The position numbers and the translations under genes are program-made. Below are positions 17,859-25,092 of a DNA stretch of 64,000 nucleotides, in pieces. The DNA is from Aeromonas bestiarum (lineage in GTDB: Bacteria > Pseudomonadota > Gammaproteobacteria > Enterobacterales > Aeromonadaceae): contig NZ_CDDA01000006.1 in assembly GCF_000819745.1 (NCBI RefSeq), positions 76,436 through 140,435 on the forward strand, in the 5' to 3' direction. The notes below the pieces were generated by a model that saw only the letters and a program-made list of their open reading frames with translations, was not told the origin of the DNA and did no database searches. Numbering within the stretch: position 1 is the stretch's first letter; every line of letters begins with the position of its first letter.

Positions 17859-19247
17859 ATGCCCGATAGCACACACATGGTGACCCCTGCCCAGCGCAAG
17901 TGGCTGCCGCCGCTGACGGCGGTCGGCTTCTTCATGCAGACCCTGGATGGCACCATACTCAACACCGCCCTGCCCAGCATGGCCGAGACCCTGGGCGAGA
18001 GCCCGCTGCAAATGCAGTCGGTGATCATCGCCTACATGCTGACGGTGGCGCTGCTCATTCCCGCCTCCGGCTGGCTGGCGGACCGATTCGGCACCCGCCG
18101 CATCTATCTGGCCGCCATACTGCTGTTCACCCTGGGGTCGCTGGCCTGCGCCGCCTCCAACTCCCTCTCCATGCTGGTGGCGGCCCGGGTGTTGCAAGGC
18201 ATAGGCGGCGCCCTGCTGATGCCGGTGGGACGCCTCGCCGTGCTGCGGGTCTACAGCAAGCACGAGCTGTTGCGGGTGATGTCGTTCGTCACCATCCCCG
18301 GCCTGGTGGGGCCCTTGATCGGCCCGGCACTGGGCGGCTGGCTGGTGGAGGTGGCGAGCTGGCACTGGGTGTTTCTCATCAATCTGCCGGTGGGAATACT
18401 CGGCTTTATCGCCAGCTGGCACTTCATGCCCGACCTGCGGCAGGGCACGGCCAAGTTCGACTGGCAGGGTTTCGTGATGTTCAGCGCCGGCATGGTGCTG
18501 GTGTCGGTGGGCTTGCAGGGGCTGGGCGAGCACAGCATCTCCACCGGCTGGGCACTGTTTGCCCTGCTGTTCGGGCTGGCCGCCATGGCGAGTTACTGGC
18601 TCTATGCCGCCAATGTCGAGGAGCCACTGTTCAGTCTGGCGCTGTTCAAGACCAGCACCTTCGCCATCGGCGTCTGGGGCAACCTGTTTGCCCGCCTCGG
18701 CAGCGGTGCCATGCCCTTCCTCACCCCGCTCTTCCTGCAGCTGGGGCTCGGCTTCTCGCCGAGCAAGGCGGGTATGACCATGATCCCCACCGTGCTGGGG
18801 GCCATGCTGACCAAGACGCTGGTGAACAAGCTCATTCCACGCATCGGTTATCGGCGGATCCTGATCGGCAATACCCTGGCACTGGGGGCCATGATCGCCA
18901 GCTTCTACTTCATCGACAACCAGCTGCCCTATGGGGTGCTGCTGGGCTGGCTGATGGTGTTTGGCGCCATCAACTCGCTGCAGTTCTCCGCCATGAACAC
19001 GCTCACGCTGCAAGACTTGAGCGCCGAGCATGCCAGCAGCGGCAACGGTCTGCTGTCGGTGGTGATGCAGCTCTCCATGAGCCTGGGGGTGGCGATTGCC
19101 GCCAGCCTGCTGGGACTCTTCTCAGCCGGTTCGTCGGCGGCGGATGGGCAGTGGCTGGGAGGCTTCCACCTCACCTATCTCTGCATTGGTCTCATGTCCA
19201 TGCTGGCTGCGCTGATCTTCGCCCAGCTGGCGCGGGACAAGGGGTGA
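17859..19247 (+). CDS. MFS multidrug efflux transporter, DHA2 type (MdtD-like)
   Basis: A 462-residue inner-membrane transporter with about 14 hydrophobic helices. Motif A-like loop GWLADRFGTRR and the motif C-like region LVGPLIGPALGGWLVE identify the drug:H+ antiporter-2 family; the N-terminus (FFMQTLDGTILNTALPSMA) matches the MdtD/EmrB group. The start at 17859 has GAGGAGG upstream. Drug specificity cannot be inferred. The gene is single, following a terminator, with no regulator adjacent. Confidence 0.9.
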   Translation: MPDSTHMVTPAQRKWLPPLTAVGFFMQTLDGTILNTALPSMAETLGESPLQMQSVIIAYMLTVALLIPASGWLADRFGTRRIYLAAILLFTLGSLACAASNSLSMLVAARVLQGIGGALLMPVGRLAVLRVYSKHELLRVMSFVTIPGLVGPLIGPALGGWLVEVASWHWVFLINLPVGILGFIASWHFMPDLRQGTAKFDWQGFVMFSAGMVLVSVGLQGLGEHSISTGWALFALLFGLAAMASYWLYAANVEEPLFSLALFKTSTFAIGVWGNLFARLGSGAMPFLTPLFLQLGLGFSPSKAGMTMIPTVLGAMLTKTLVNKLIPRIGYRRILIGNTLALGAMIASFYFIDNQLPYGVLLGWLMVFGAINSLQFSAMNTLTLQDLSAEHASSGNGLLSVVMQLSMSLGVAIAASLLGLFSAGSSAADGQWLGGFHLTYLCIGLMSMLAALIFAQLARDKG

Positions 19248-19267
19248 GCGGGTTGTGCCGTCGGCAG

Positions 19268-19756
19268 TCAGGCTGATGGTGCAGGCAGGTAGCTGACCAG
19301 ACAGGGCAGTTGCTCAAGCACTTGGGCCAGATGGGCTGTCTCCAGCAGAAAGGTCTGCTCCGGGTGGCCCGGCGTCCAGGTGAAGGCGTGATGCTCCATC
19401 AGTTGAGGGTCTACCAGCAGCGGGATATCGGCGCGTGGCAGAAAGGGGCAGACGGCGCCCGGCAGGCAGCCGATCTCGGCCTGCATCTCCTCGGCGGTGC
19501 AGATTGAGGGCTTGGCACCGAACGCGGCCTTGACCGCCTTGTTGTCGAGCCGTCCTCCTTGATGGGTCAGCAGGAGGGCAAAGCGGCCATCCTTGAACTT
19601 GAGAAACAGCGTCTTGCTGAATACCGCCTGCCAGCCCAAGCGGGCCCTGACTCTTTCGTCGGTGGCGTAATCGAGGATGGGCTCGTGCTCATAGCGCTGG
19701 TGGGGCAGTTCGGCGAGCAGCCGGCAGTTGAAGTCGTGAATGGTGTCGAGCGGCAT
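19268..19756 (-). CDS. YbaK/EbsC-domain protein (aminoacyl-tRNA deacylase family)
   Basis: A 162-residue cytoplasmic protein with the YbaK/ProX fold: conserved KTLFLKFKDGRFALLLTHQGGRLD, then AEEMQAEIGCLPGAVCPFLPR. Family members hydrolyse mis-charged tRNAs such as Ala-tRNAPro or Cys-tRNAPro. The start at 19756 has GGAG eight bases before it; the longer frame to 19813 is not supported. Specific tRNA substrate unknown. Confidence 0.85.
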   Translation of the reverse strand: MPLDTIHDFNCRLLAELPHQRYEHEPILDYATDERVRARLGWQAVFSKTLFLKFKDGRFALLLTHQGGRLDNKAVKAAFGAKPSICTAEEMQAEIGCLPGAVCPFLPRADIPLLVDPQLMEHHAFTWTPGHPEQTFLLETAHLAQVLEQLPCLVSYLPAPSA

Positions 19757-19849
19757 GGGGGTCTCCTGTGGCGAGCCCCATCCTGCCAGTCGTGGCGGGC
19801 CGGGCCCAATCACACTTTCTTATGGCGGATAAGCCGCTTTGCAAGATGC

Positions 19850-19877
19850 AACAAGGGCACCCTCGGGTGCCCTTGTT
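19850..19877 (-). terminator. Terminator downstream of folB-folK
   Basis: A 13-bp stem (AACAAGGGCACCC and complement) with a two-base loop, immediately after the folK stop. The terminal A/T pairs act as the A and T tracts on both strands. Confidence 0.8.
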
Positions 19878-19880
19878 GAT

Positions 19881-20390
19881 TCAGTGATGTTGCAGCTCGC
19901 ACGCTTCCCAGTGAAAGGGGATGGGGCAGAGTCGCTGGGAGGTCTTGTCATAACCCTGCCACAGCTCGCCCAGCGTGCGACCATCGACCGGGTGGCGCAG
20001 GCTCGGTGCCAGTTCGGCCAGCGGCCAGAGCACGAAGGCATTGGTGAGGATCTCGCCGCGGGGCAGGGCGACTGGCGCCTCGCAGACCAGATCGCCATAG
20101 AGCAGCAGATCCAGGTCCAGGGTGCGCGGAGCGAACTTCTTGGCATCCGGCTCGCGGCCGTGGGCGAACTCCATGGCACGCAGCCGTTGGCACAGGGTTG
20201 TCAGCGGCAGGTCTGTGTCGGCACCGACCACTAGGTTGTAGAAGGGGCGGCCGTTGAAGCCTACCGCCTCGCTCTCGAATACCCGGGAGACAGCCAGCTC
20301 GCCAAACTCCGCCTGCAGGGCATCGAGGCCGGCGCGGATATGGTGCTCCCGCTCTATGTTCGAGCCCATGCTGATATAGATGCGGGTCAT
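19881..20390 (-). CDS. folK: 6-hydroxymethyl-7,8-dihydropterin pyrophosphokinase
   Basis: A 169-residue enzyme that transfers pyrophosphate from ATP to hydroxymethyl-dihydropterin in folate synthesis. The signatures are YISMGSNIEREHHIR at the N-terminus, the GFNGRPFYN segment and the metal/ATP-binding FAPRTLDLDLLLYGD. Its start codon shares one base with the folB stop (TGATG), so translation is probably coupled. The enzyme acts directly after FolB, which explains the pairing. Confidence 0.96.
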   Translation of the reverse strand: MTRIYISMGSNIEREHHIRAGLDALQAEFGELAVSRVFESEAVGFNGRPFYNLVVGADTDLPLTTLCQRLRAMEFAHGREPDAKKFAPRTLDLDLLLYGDLVCEAPVALPRGEILTNAFVLWPLAELAPSLRHPVDGRTLGELWQGYDKTSQRLCPIPFHWEACELQHH

Positions 20391-20761
20391 CAGTTGGCGC
20401 TCGTGGCCGGGGTACGGTGGCGCAGGATCTCGACCCCGACGCCGGCGGCATTGGGTACGGCGCCCGGTTTTGTCAGAGTGACCTTGACCCATTGTACTCG
20501 CTCATCGGCCAGCACCAGCATGGCGACCTGCTCGGCCATGGTTTCGACCAGCTCCACCACCTTGCTGGAGGCGTGATCACAAATCTTGCGAGAGAGGGTG
20601 GCGTAATCCAGTGCCAGATTGATATCGTCGGTTGCTGCGGCGGGACGGTTGTCAAAGCCCATTTCGAGGTCGAAACAGAGCTTCTGGCGAATGCCTTTCT
20701 CCCACTCATAGACACCAATAGTGGTCAAAACCTCGAGTCCGCGAATAAACACCTTGTCCAT
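20390..20761 (-). CDS. folB: Dihydroneopterin aldolase
   Basis: A 123-residue protein that cleaves dihydroneopterin to hydroxymethyl-dihydropterin and glycolaldehyde. The family start (MDKVFIRGLEVLTTIGVYEWE, in sections), the DYATLS segment and VKVTLTKPGAV are present. It is the first gene of folB-folK and diverges from plsY, a gene order common in gammaproteobacteria. The active-site glutamate and lysine regions are intact. Confidence 0.97.
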   Translation of the reverse strand: MDKVFIRGLEVLTTIGVYEWEKGIRQKLCFDLEMGFDNRPAAATDDINLALDYATLSRKICDHASSKVVELVETMAEQVAMLVLADERVQWVKVTLTKPGAVPNAAGVGVEILRHRTPATSAN

Positions 20762-20930
20762 GACAGTACTTCTTCTTTACTCTTGATGGGCTGTGATAAC
20801 AGCGCAGGGATGCAGGCCTGGCAACCAGTTTGCCGCGCGGTCGGTTTGGGCGACACGCTTTTGGGCAACGCCAAGCCAGAGAATGTGGCCCGCATCATAC
20901 CCCATTCATATCGTGGTAAAAACGACCAAG

Positions 20931-21593
20931 ATGACGGCCCTGACGATTTTGATGATTATTCTGGCCTACCTGGGCGGCTCGCTGTCCAGTGCCGTGCTGG
21001 TTTCCCGCATCACGGGTCTGCCGGATCCTCGCGATCATGGCTCCCACAACCCGGGTGCGACCAATGTGTTGCGCCTCGGTGGCCGTGTGGCTGCCGTTGT
21101 GGTGTTGCTGCTCGACGTGCTCAAGGGCACGGCCCCCGTCTATCTCGCCTGGTATCTGCAAATCAAACCCGTCTACCTCGGCTTCATCGGGGTGGCAGCC
21201 TGCCTCGGCCACATGTACCCCATCTTCTTTCATTTTCGCGGTGGCAAAGGGGTCGCCACGGCACTGGGGACCATGATGCCCATCGGCTTTACCATGGGCG
21301 GGGCCGTGATCGGCACCTGGCTGCTCGTGCTGCTGGTGAGCGGCTACTCCTCGCTGGCCTCCATCATTACCGTGCTGCTGACACCGCTCTTTACCTACCT
21401 GCTCAAACCCGAATACACGCTGCCGGTCTCGCTGCTCTCCTGCCTCATTCTGATCCGCCATCACGAGAACATTGCCCGCCTGCTGAAAGGGGAAGAGCCC
21501 AGAGTCTGGGGCCGCCCGGCGCAGCACGGCCAGGAAGAAGTAGGGGAAATGGATGATGTTGCGCAAAAAAGAGACGAACGAGACAAAAAGTGA
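20931..21593 (+). CDS. plsY: Acyl-phosphate:glycerol-3-phosphate acyltransferase
   Basis: A 220-residue inner-membrane enzyme that acylates glycerol-3-phosphate using acyl-phosphate, the first committed step of phospholipid synthesis. The three conserved loops are visible: [22 protein letters not shown] and [14 protein letters not shown]. About five membrane helices are predicted. The start at 20931 fits the family length; its ribosome binding site is weak. The last 15-20 residues are charged and longer than in E. coli. It lies divergent from folB and upstream of the tRNA cluster. Confidence 0.95.
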   Translation: MTALTILMIILAYLGGSLSSAVLVSRITGLPDPRDHGSHNPGATNVLRLGGRVAAVVVLLLDVLKGTAPVYLAWYLQIKPVYLGFIGVAACLGHMYPIFFHFRGGKGVATALGTMMPIGFTMGGAVIGTWLLVLLVSGYSSLASIITVLLTPLFTYLLKPEYTLPVSLLSCLILIRHHENIARLLKGEEPRVWGRPAQHGQEEVGEMDDVAQKRDERDKK

Positions 21594-21640
21594 AATTTCC
21601 CGTTGACCACCTGCCTTAAAATCCGTTTAATAGCGCCCAC

Positions 21641-21716
21641 GCCCAGATAGCTCAGTCGGTAGAGCAGGGGATTGAAAATCCCCGTGTCGGCGGTTCGATT
21701 CCGTCTCTGGGCACCA
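21641..21716 (+). tRNA. tRNA-Phe (GAA)
   Basis: A 76-nt cloverleaf including encoded CCA. The acceptor pair is GCCCAGA / TCTGGGC, anticodon GAA is at 21674-21676, and the T-loop is TTCGATT. Identical to the second copy at 21854. Confidence 0.98.
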
Positions 21717-21767
21717 AATTTGGTGCCATGAAATAAAAATCTGTTCATGCACAAAGGTTTAAAGTGT

Positions 21768-21843
<76 letters not shown>

Positions 21844-21853
21844 TTTATATATT

Positions 21854-21929
21854 GCCCAGATAGCTCAGTCGGTAGAGCAGGGGATTGAAAATCCCCGTGT
21901 CGGCGGTTCGATTCCGTCTCTGGGCACCA
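21854..21929 (+). tRNA. tRNA-Phe (GAA), second copy
   Basis: Identical over 76 nt to the copy at 21641; anticodon GAA at 21887-21889. It is in the same probable transcript. Confidence 0.98.
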
Positions 21930-21937
21930 AGTACAAT

Positions 21938-22013
21938 TCCTCCTTAGTTCAGTCGGTAGAACGGCGGACTGTTAATCCGTATGTCGCTGGTTCAAGTCCA
22001 GCAGGAGGAGCCA
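21938..22013 (+). tRNA. tRNA-Asn (GTT)
   Basis: A 76-nt cloverleaf with encoded CCA. The acceptor stem is TCCTCCT / AGGAGGA, with discriminator G, and the anticodon GTT is at 21971-21973. Last gene of the cluster; a terminator follows at once. A diverged full-length relative lies at 24925-25000. Confidence 0.98.
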
Positions 22014-22020
22014 ACACAAA

Positions 22021-22047
22021 AGCCCAGCAGCAATGCTGGGCTTTTTC
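22021..22047 (+). terminator. Terminator of the tRNA cluster
   Basis: Nine-base-pair stem AGCCCAGCA / TGCTGGGCT with loop GCAA and a T-rich tail. Confidence 0.93.
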
Positions 22048-22303
22048 TTTGCCTGTTTGCCACGGCCATTGTTACCTGAGTGTTGCGCAATAAGTGTGCG
22101 CCTGAGGAACAAGCTGTCGCATCCATCCCCCTTCTTCCTTCCCTGTCAGTGACTTGCCTTTTGTTTCTCGCCTAGTATGGTGACGTGCCGGGCGTTTTGC
22201 CGCGCCGCTTTCCCTGCGTCTGACCCGCCGTATCCGCCATGGCCTTGTGCACCATGACTCTCTATCTGGCGAGGGCGGGACATCTTTGTGATCGAGGTAA
22301 TGT

Positions 22304-23647
22304 ATGAATGCAACCGAGCTTTGGCAGCTGTCTCCCGAGCAGTTCAACGAGTGGCGCCGGGAGAATGACTATCCCCTGATTTGGGATCTGCTGGTGGCCT
22401 CGCTGCCCTATTTCGGCGACTGGATGACGGAGCAGAAAATAGAGAAAAGCGTCATCTTCCAGATCGGCATAGCTCGTTTCATCAGCTCGCGATCCGTGCT
22501 CAGCCTCTGCGTCTACATGAGCGACGACAAGATCAGGCTGTATGAAACCGCCTCGAGCGCGCTGGAGTCCCTGCGCAAGAGCGGCCTCATCCGCTCGGAG
22601 ACCCGTTTTGAACCCTACTGCATGTGGCTGGCCGGCAAGCACGGCAAGGACGAGGTGAAGCGGGTGCAGAGCCTGCTCTCGGTCTCCGAGAACAACAAGG
22701 GGGAGGCGCAGGTGCTGGGCAAGCATCGCCTGCTCAACATCGGCGGCGTCGAGCTGAAGAGCCCCATCATCTCCGGCCGATTGCTCGATTTCACCTGCCT
22801 CGACGAACTTTCGCTGGATGGCGCCGTCAACAACTCCAAGGTCTATCTGTGGCACTGCTCGGCCAAGGGTGTGCGGGTCAATGGCGGCGTGATCGGGCTC
22901 GATCTGTTCGATTCCCTGCTGTGGGATCACAGGGCCTGGGCCAAGAAGCGGGAGCTGGCGCTGGAGGACGGGGTGTTTCAGGACTTCACCATCGAGTGCG
23001 AGGAGATCCGTTTTCACTCCTCCCGGGCCGTGCTGAAAAACTTCAACGTGCGCGCCAAGAACTTCGACGCCACCATGGAGCACACCAATCTGGACAAGGT
23101 GCAGGTGGCCTACAACGAGAACGGCCGGATCGATCACAGCGAGGCCAGCAAGCTGTACCGCAACGCCAAGCGCCTCTTCTCCAGCGTGGGAGATACCGTC
23201 GATGCCGGTGAGTGCTATTACCAGGAGAAGCTGCATGAGATGAAGTCCCTGGCCAGCCCGAGGGAGCTGTTCAAGGAGCGCTGGCTGCGCAGCGGCCCGC
23301 TGAGAAAGGGGTGGCTCTCCCTGCTGTGCTATCTCAAGTGTGGCTCCAAGTTCATCAGCTTCATCACCTGGGGCTTTGGCGAGCGGCCGATCAGAAGCCT
23401 GCTGATGTCGATGGGGGTCATACTGCTGGCGACCCTGACCTATTTTCTGGCGCCCGCTTCGGTCACCTATCACCATCTGGGGCGCTCGCTCTACTTCAGC
23501 ATCGTGACCTTCGTGACGCTCGGTTATGGGGATATTTCCCAGACCTCTTCCCCGCTGCAGCTGCTGTCGGCCATCGAGGCCTTCAGCGGCATGTTTCTGA
23601 CCGGCCTGTTCCTCGCGGGGTTTGCGTCGAAAACCAAGCAGTATTGA
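22304..23647 (+). CDS. Two-helix potassium channel protein with a large N-terminal cytoplasmic region
   Basis: A 447-residue protein. The C-terminal 80 residues form a pore module: helix about 362-382, pore helix, selectivity filter TLGYGD (405-410), helix about 420-440. The first 360 residues are soluble. Residues about 135-290 (LLNIGGVELKSPIISGRLLDFTCLDELSLDGAV, then VRAKNFDATMEHTNLDKVQVAYNENG, in sections) look like an irregular pentapeptide-type beta helix. Residues about 285-325 (HSEASKLYRNAKRLFSSVGDTVDAG..YYQEK) match the helical linker seen in some pentapeptide-channel fusions. The start follows GAGG. Single gene between the tRNA cluster and a hairpin pair. It probably conducts K+; the gating ligand is unknown. 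Confidence 0.82.
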   Translation: MNATELWQLSPEQFNEWRRENDYPLIWDLLVASLPYFGDWMTEQKIEKSVIFQIGIARFISSRSVLSLCVYMSDDKIRLYETASSALESLRKSGLIRSETRFEPYCMWLAGKHGKDEVKRVQSLLSVSENNKGEAQVLGKHRLLNIGGVELKSPIISGRLLDFTCLDELSLDGAVNNSKVYLWHCSAKGVRVNGGVIGLDLFDSLLWDHRAWAKKRELALEDGVFQDFTIECEEIRFHSSRAVLKNFNVRAKNFDATMEHTNLDKVQVAYNENGRIDHSEASKLYRNAKRLFSSVGDTVDAGECYYQEKLHEMKSLASPRELFKERWLRSGPLRKGWLSLLCYLKCGSKFISFITWGFGERPIRSLLMSMGVILLATLTYFLAPASVTYHHLGRSLYFSIVTFVTLGYGDISQTSSPLQLLSAIEAFSGMFLTGLFLAGFASKTKQY

Positions 23648-23658
23648 TGACGCTGCCG

Positions 23659-23708
23659 ACCTGTCGGTGCTGCCAAGCTCCGACAGGTGGTGCTCCCTCA
23701 GCAGCACC
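23659..23708. other. Two adjacent hairpins after the channel gene
   Basis: ACCTGTCGG / CCGACAGGT (9 bp, 23659-23667 and 23680-23688) is followed directly by GGTGCT / AGCACC (23689-23694 and 23703-23708). Neither has a T tract, so these are mRNA 3' structures rather than a clear terminator. Confidence 0.5.
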
Positions 23709-23781
23709 TCAGAGGGCTGGATCTTGCCGAGCAAGCCGCCGCAATAGCCCGTATCGGCCTCGCCACCAGGTCAGCATCTTG

Positions 23782-24114
23782 TCATCTTGCCGGCGTGATG
23801 CCCTGCATCTTCAGCCAGAACGCCTCCTGACAGGGGTTGTGAAACAGCTTGCGTGGCGGTGTGATGGGGATGGGGCTGGTGTCGACCCGATAGCTTATCC
23901 AGCATTCGGCACATAGCTGCGGCGAGGGGACATGGTCCTGCTCTCTCTGATGGCAGATGACGACCCCATTGGCGAACCAATAGCGGGTTTGCTGGTGCTG
24001 GATCAGGGTGCCACTCTCGTCATGCTCGCTATAGTGTTCGCTCTGCTGGCGAATGATGGTCGCCGGCCCAGGTTGCCGATGGATGGCCTTGATATAGGTA
24101 ATGAGCTGATTCAT
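23782..24114 (-). CDS. Hypothetical protein
   Basis: A 110-residue, cysteine- and histidine-containing cytoplasmic protein (YWFANGVVICHQREQDHVPSPQLCAECWISYRVD region). I do not recognise its family. There is no signal peptide or membrane segment. The start at 24114 gives a plausible N-terminus MNQLITYIKAIHRQPG; a longer open frame upstream reads as low-complexity sequence and overlaps the divergent gene's leader. The ribosome binding site is weak. It diverges from the ClbS-type gene. Coding status rests on frame length and amino-acid composition only. Confidence 0.6.
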   Translation of the reverse strand: MNQLITYIKAIHRQPGPATIIRQQSEHYSEHDESGTLIQHQQTRYWFANGVVICHQREQDHVPSPQLCAECWISYRVDTSPIPITPPRKLFHNPCQEAFWLKMQGITPAR

Positions 24115-24244
24115 CGCCGTTCTTGCTTGTGATGGGAGCGGCGGCGTTGGGACACTGGCCGCAGATGTCGCGAGCTTAGCGCTCGGCGCCGCTGGCGGCA
24201 ATCCCGAGCGGGCGGCAGGGTGACAGGCATGAAGGAGGACAGTG

Positions 24245-24760
24245 ATGGGGATCCCCAGCAACAAGGCCGAGCTGCTGCTCGCCATCGAGACGAACTTCGG
24301 CAAGCTGCTCAAGGCCTTGCAGGCCGTCCCCGAGAGCCTGGTGCAGGAGCTGGTCATGGAGGGGCACAGCAAGGGCACCCGCATGAGCGTGGCCAATCTG
24401 GTGGCCTATCTCATCGGCTGGAATGAGCTGGTGATCAAGTGGATCGAGCGGGACGCGGCGGGCCTGCCGGTGGATTTTCCCGAGACTGGCTTTAAGTGGA
24501 ACGAGCTGGGCAGGCTGGCCCAAACGTTCTATCGGGATCATGAGGGGCTGACCTACCCGCAGCTACTGGCCCGGCTGGTGGCGGCCAGGGCCCGTATCGT
24601 CGAGCTGATCGCGGAGCGCGGTGATGACCAGCTGTATGGTCGCCCCTGGTATGAGCAGTGGACTCTGGGGCGGATGATCCAGTTCAATACCGCCTCTCCC
24701 TACCACAATGCCAACGGGCGGCTGCGCAAGTGGTTGAAGGGCGCGGGTGTGAAGCCGTAG
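24245..24760 (+). CDS. ClbS/DfsB-family four-helix-bundle protein
   Basis: A 171-residue protein with the family pattern: N-terminal SNKAELLLAIETNFGKLLKAL, then MSVANLVAYLIGWNELVIKWIERDAAG, and ending in the TLGRMIQFNTASPYHNANGRLRKW segment (quoted in sections). The family includes ClbS, which protects colibactin producers from self-damage, and DfsB proteins; most members away from colibactin clusters have unknown function. AGGAGG lies six bases before the ATG. No polyketide genes are nearby, so a colibactin link is unlikely. Confidence 0.83.
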   Translation: MGIPSNKAELLLAIETNFGKLLKALQAVPESLVQELVMEGHSKGTRMSVANLVAYLIGWNELVIKWIERDAAGLPVDFPETGFKWNELGRLAQTFYRDHEGLTYPQLLARLVAARARIVELIAERGDDQLYGRPWYEQWTLGRMIQFNTASPYHNANGRLRKWLKGAGVKP

Positions 24761-24813
24761 CTCCCGCCGCGCCGATGGTGCGTCTGGCCTTGGGGTCAGG
24801 CCGACCCGCATTG

Positions 24814-24849
24814 TTTCACTGACAAGCCCCAGTTGTTATACTGCCGCCC
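24814..24849 (+). promoter_or_regulatory. Candidate promoter upstream of the tRNA-Asn-like gene
   Basis: TATACT (24837-24842) with a poor -35 (TTTCAC) 17 bases upstream and a GC-rich discriminator (GCCGCC), as in stable-RNA promoters. The tRNA-like sequence begins about 80 bases downstream. Confidence 0.4.
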
Positions 24850-24924
24850 CGTCCTCTCGCCGGGCAGGCAGTGCGCTGGCGCGAGACAGGCAGACTGGAC
24901 AGGATCGTCCGGCAACCCATTTTT

Positions 24925-25000
24925 TCCTCCCAGCTTCAGCCGGCAGAACGGCGGCCCGTCAATCCGTATGCCACGGGTTCGAGCCCAGCAGGAGGAGCCA
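24925..25000 (+). pseudogene. Degenerate full-length tRNA-Asn-like gene (anticodon GTC)
   Basis: A 76-nt sequence with encoded CCA aligns without gaps to the tRNA-Asn gene at 21938, matching at 62 of 76 positions. Changes break pairs in the acceptor (7-66), D stem (10-25), anticodon stem (31-39) and T stem (49-65, 51-63). They also replace U8 and the near-universal U33 (now C). The anticodon GTT has become GTC, which would read aspartate codons. A promoter-like site precedes it and a strong terminator follows. It is most likely a dead tRNA gene; a specialised tRNA-like RNA is less likely. Confidence 0.75.
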
Positions 25001-25004
25001 TTCA

Positions 25005-25039
25005 AGGAGCCCTTGTCGCGAGACAAGGGCTCCTGCTTT
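25005..25039 (+). terminator. Terminator after the tRNA-Asn-like gene
   Basis: A 13-bp stem (AGGAGCCCTTGTC and complement) with loop GCGA and a GCTTTA tail, five bases after the encoded CCA. It indicates that this was an independent transcription unit. Confidence 0.85.
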
Positions 25040-25092
25040 ATGGGTGCCATAACAACAATACTCACCACACAGCGACAGACTTCAGGATTGGT

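Noticed and set aside
22262..23734. 490-codon open frame opposite the K+ channel gene
   Set aside because: The plus strand has the TLGYGD pore and a good start; the opposite translation is low-complexity and has no family features.
24871..25092. N-terminal extension of the Gate-domain protein
   Set aside because: The frame runs through the tRNA-Asn-like sequence and its terminator, and the real start at 25093 has a ribosome binding site.
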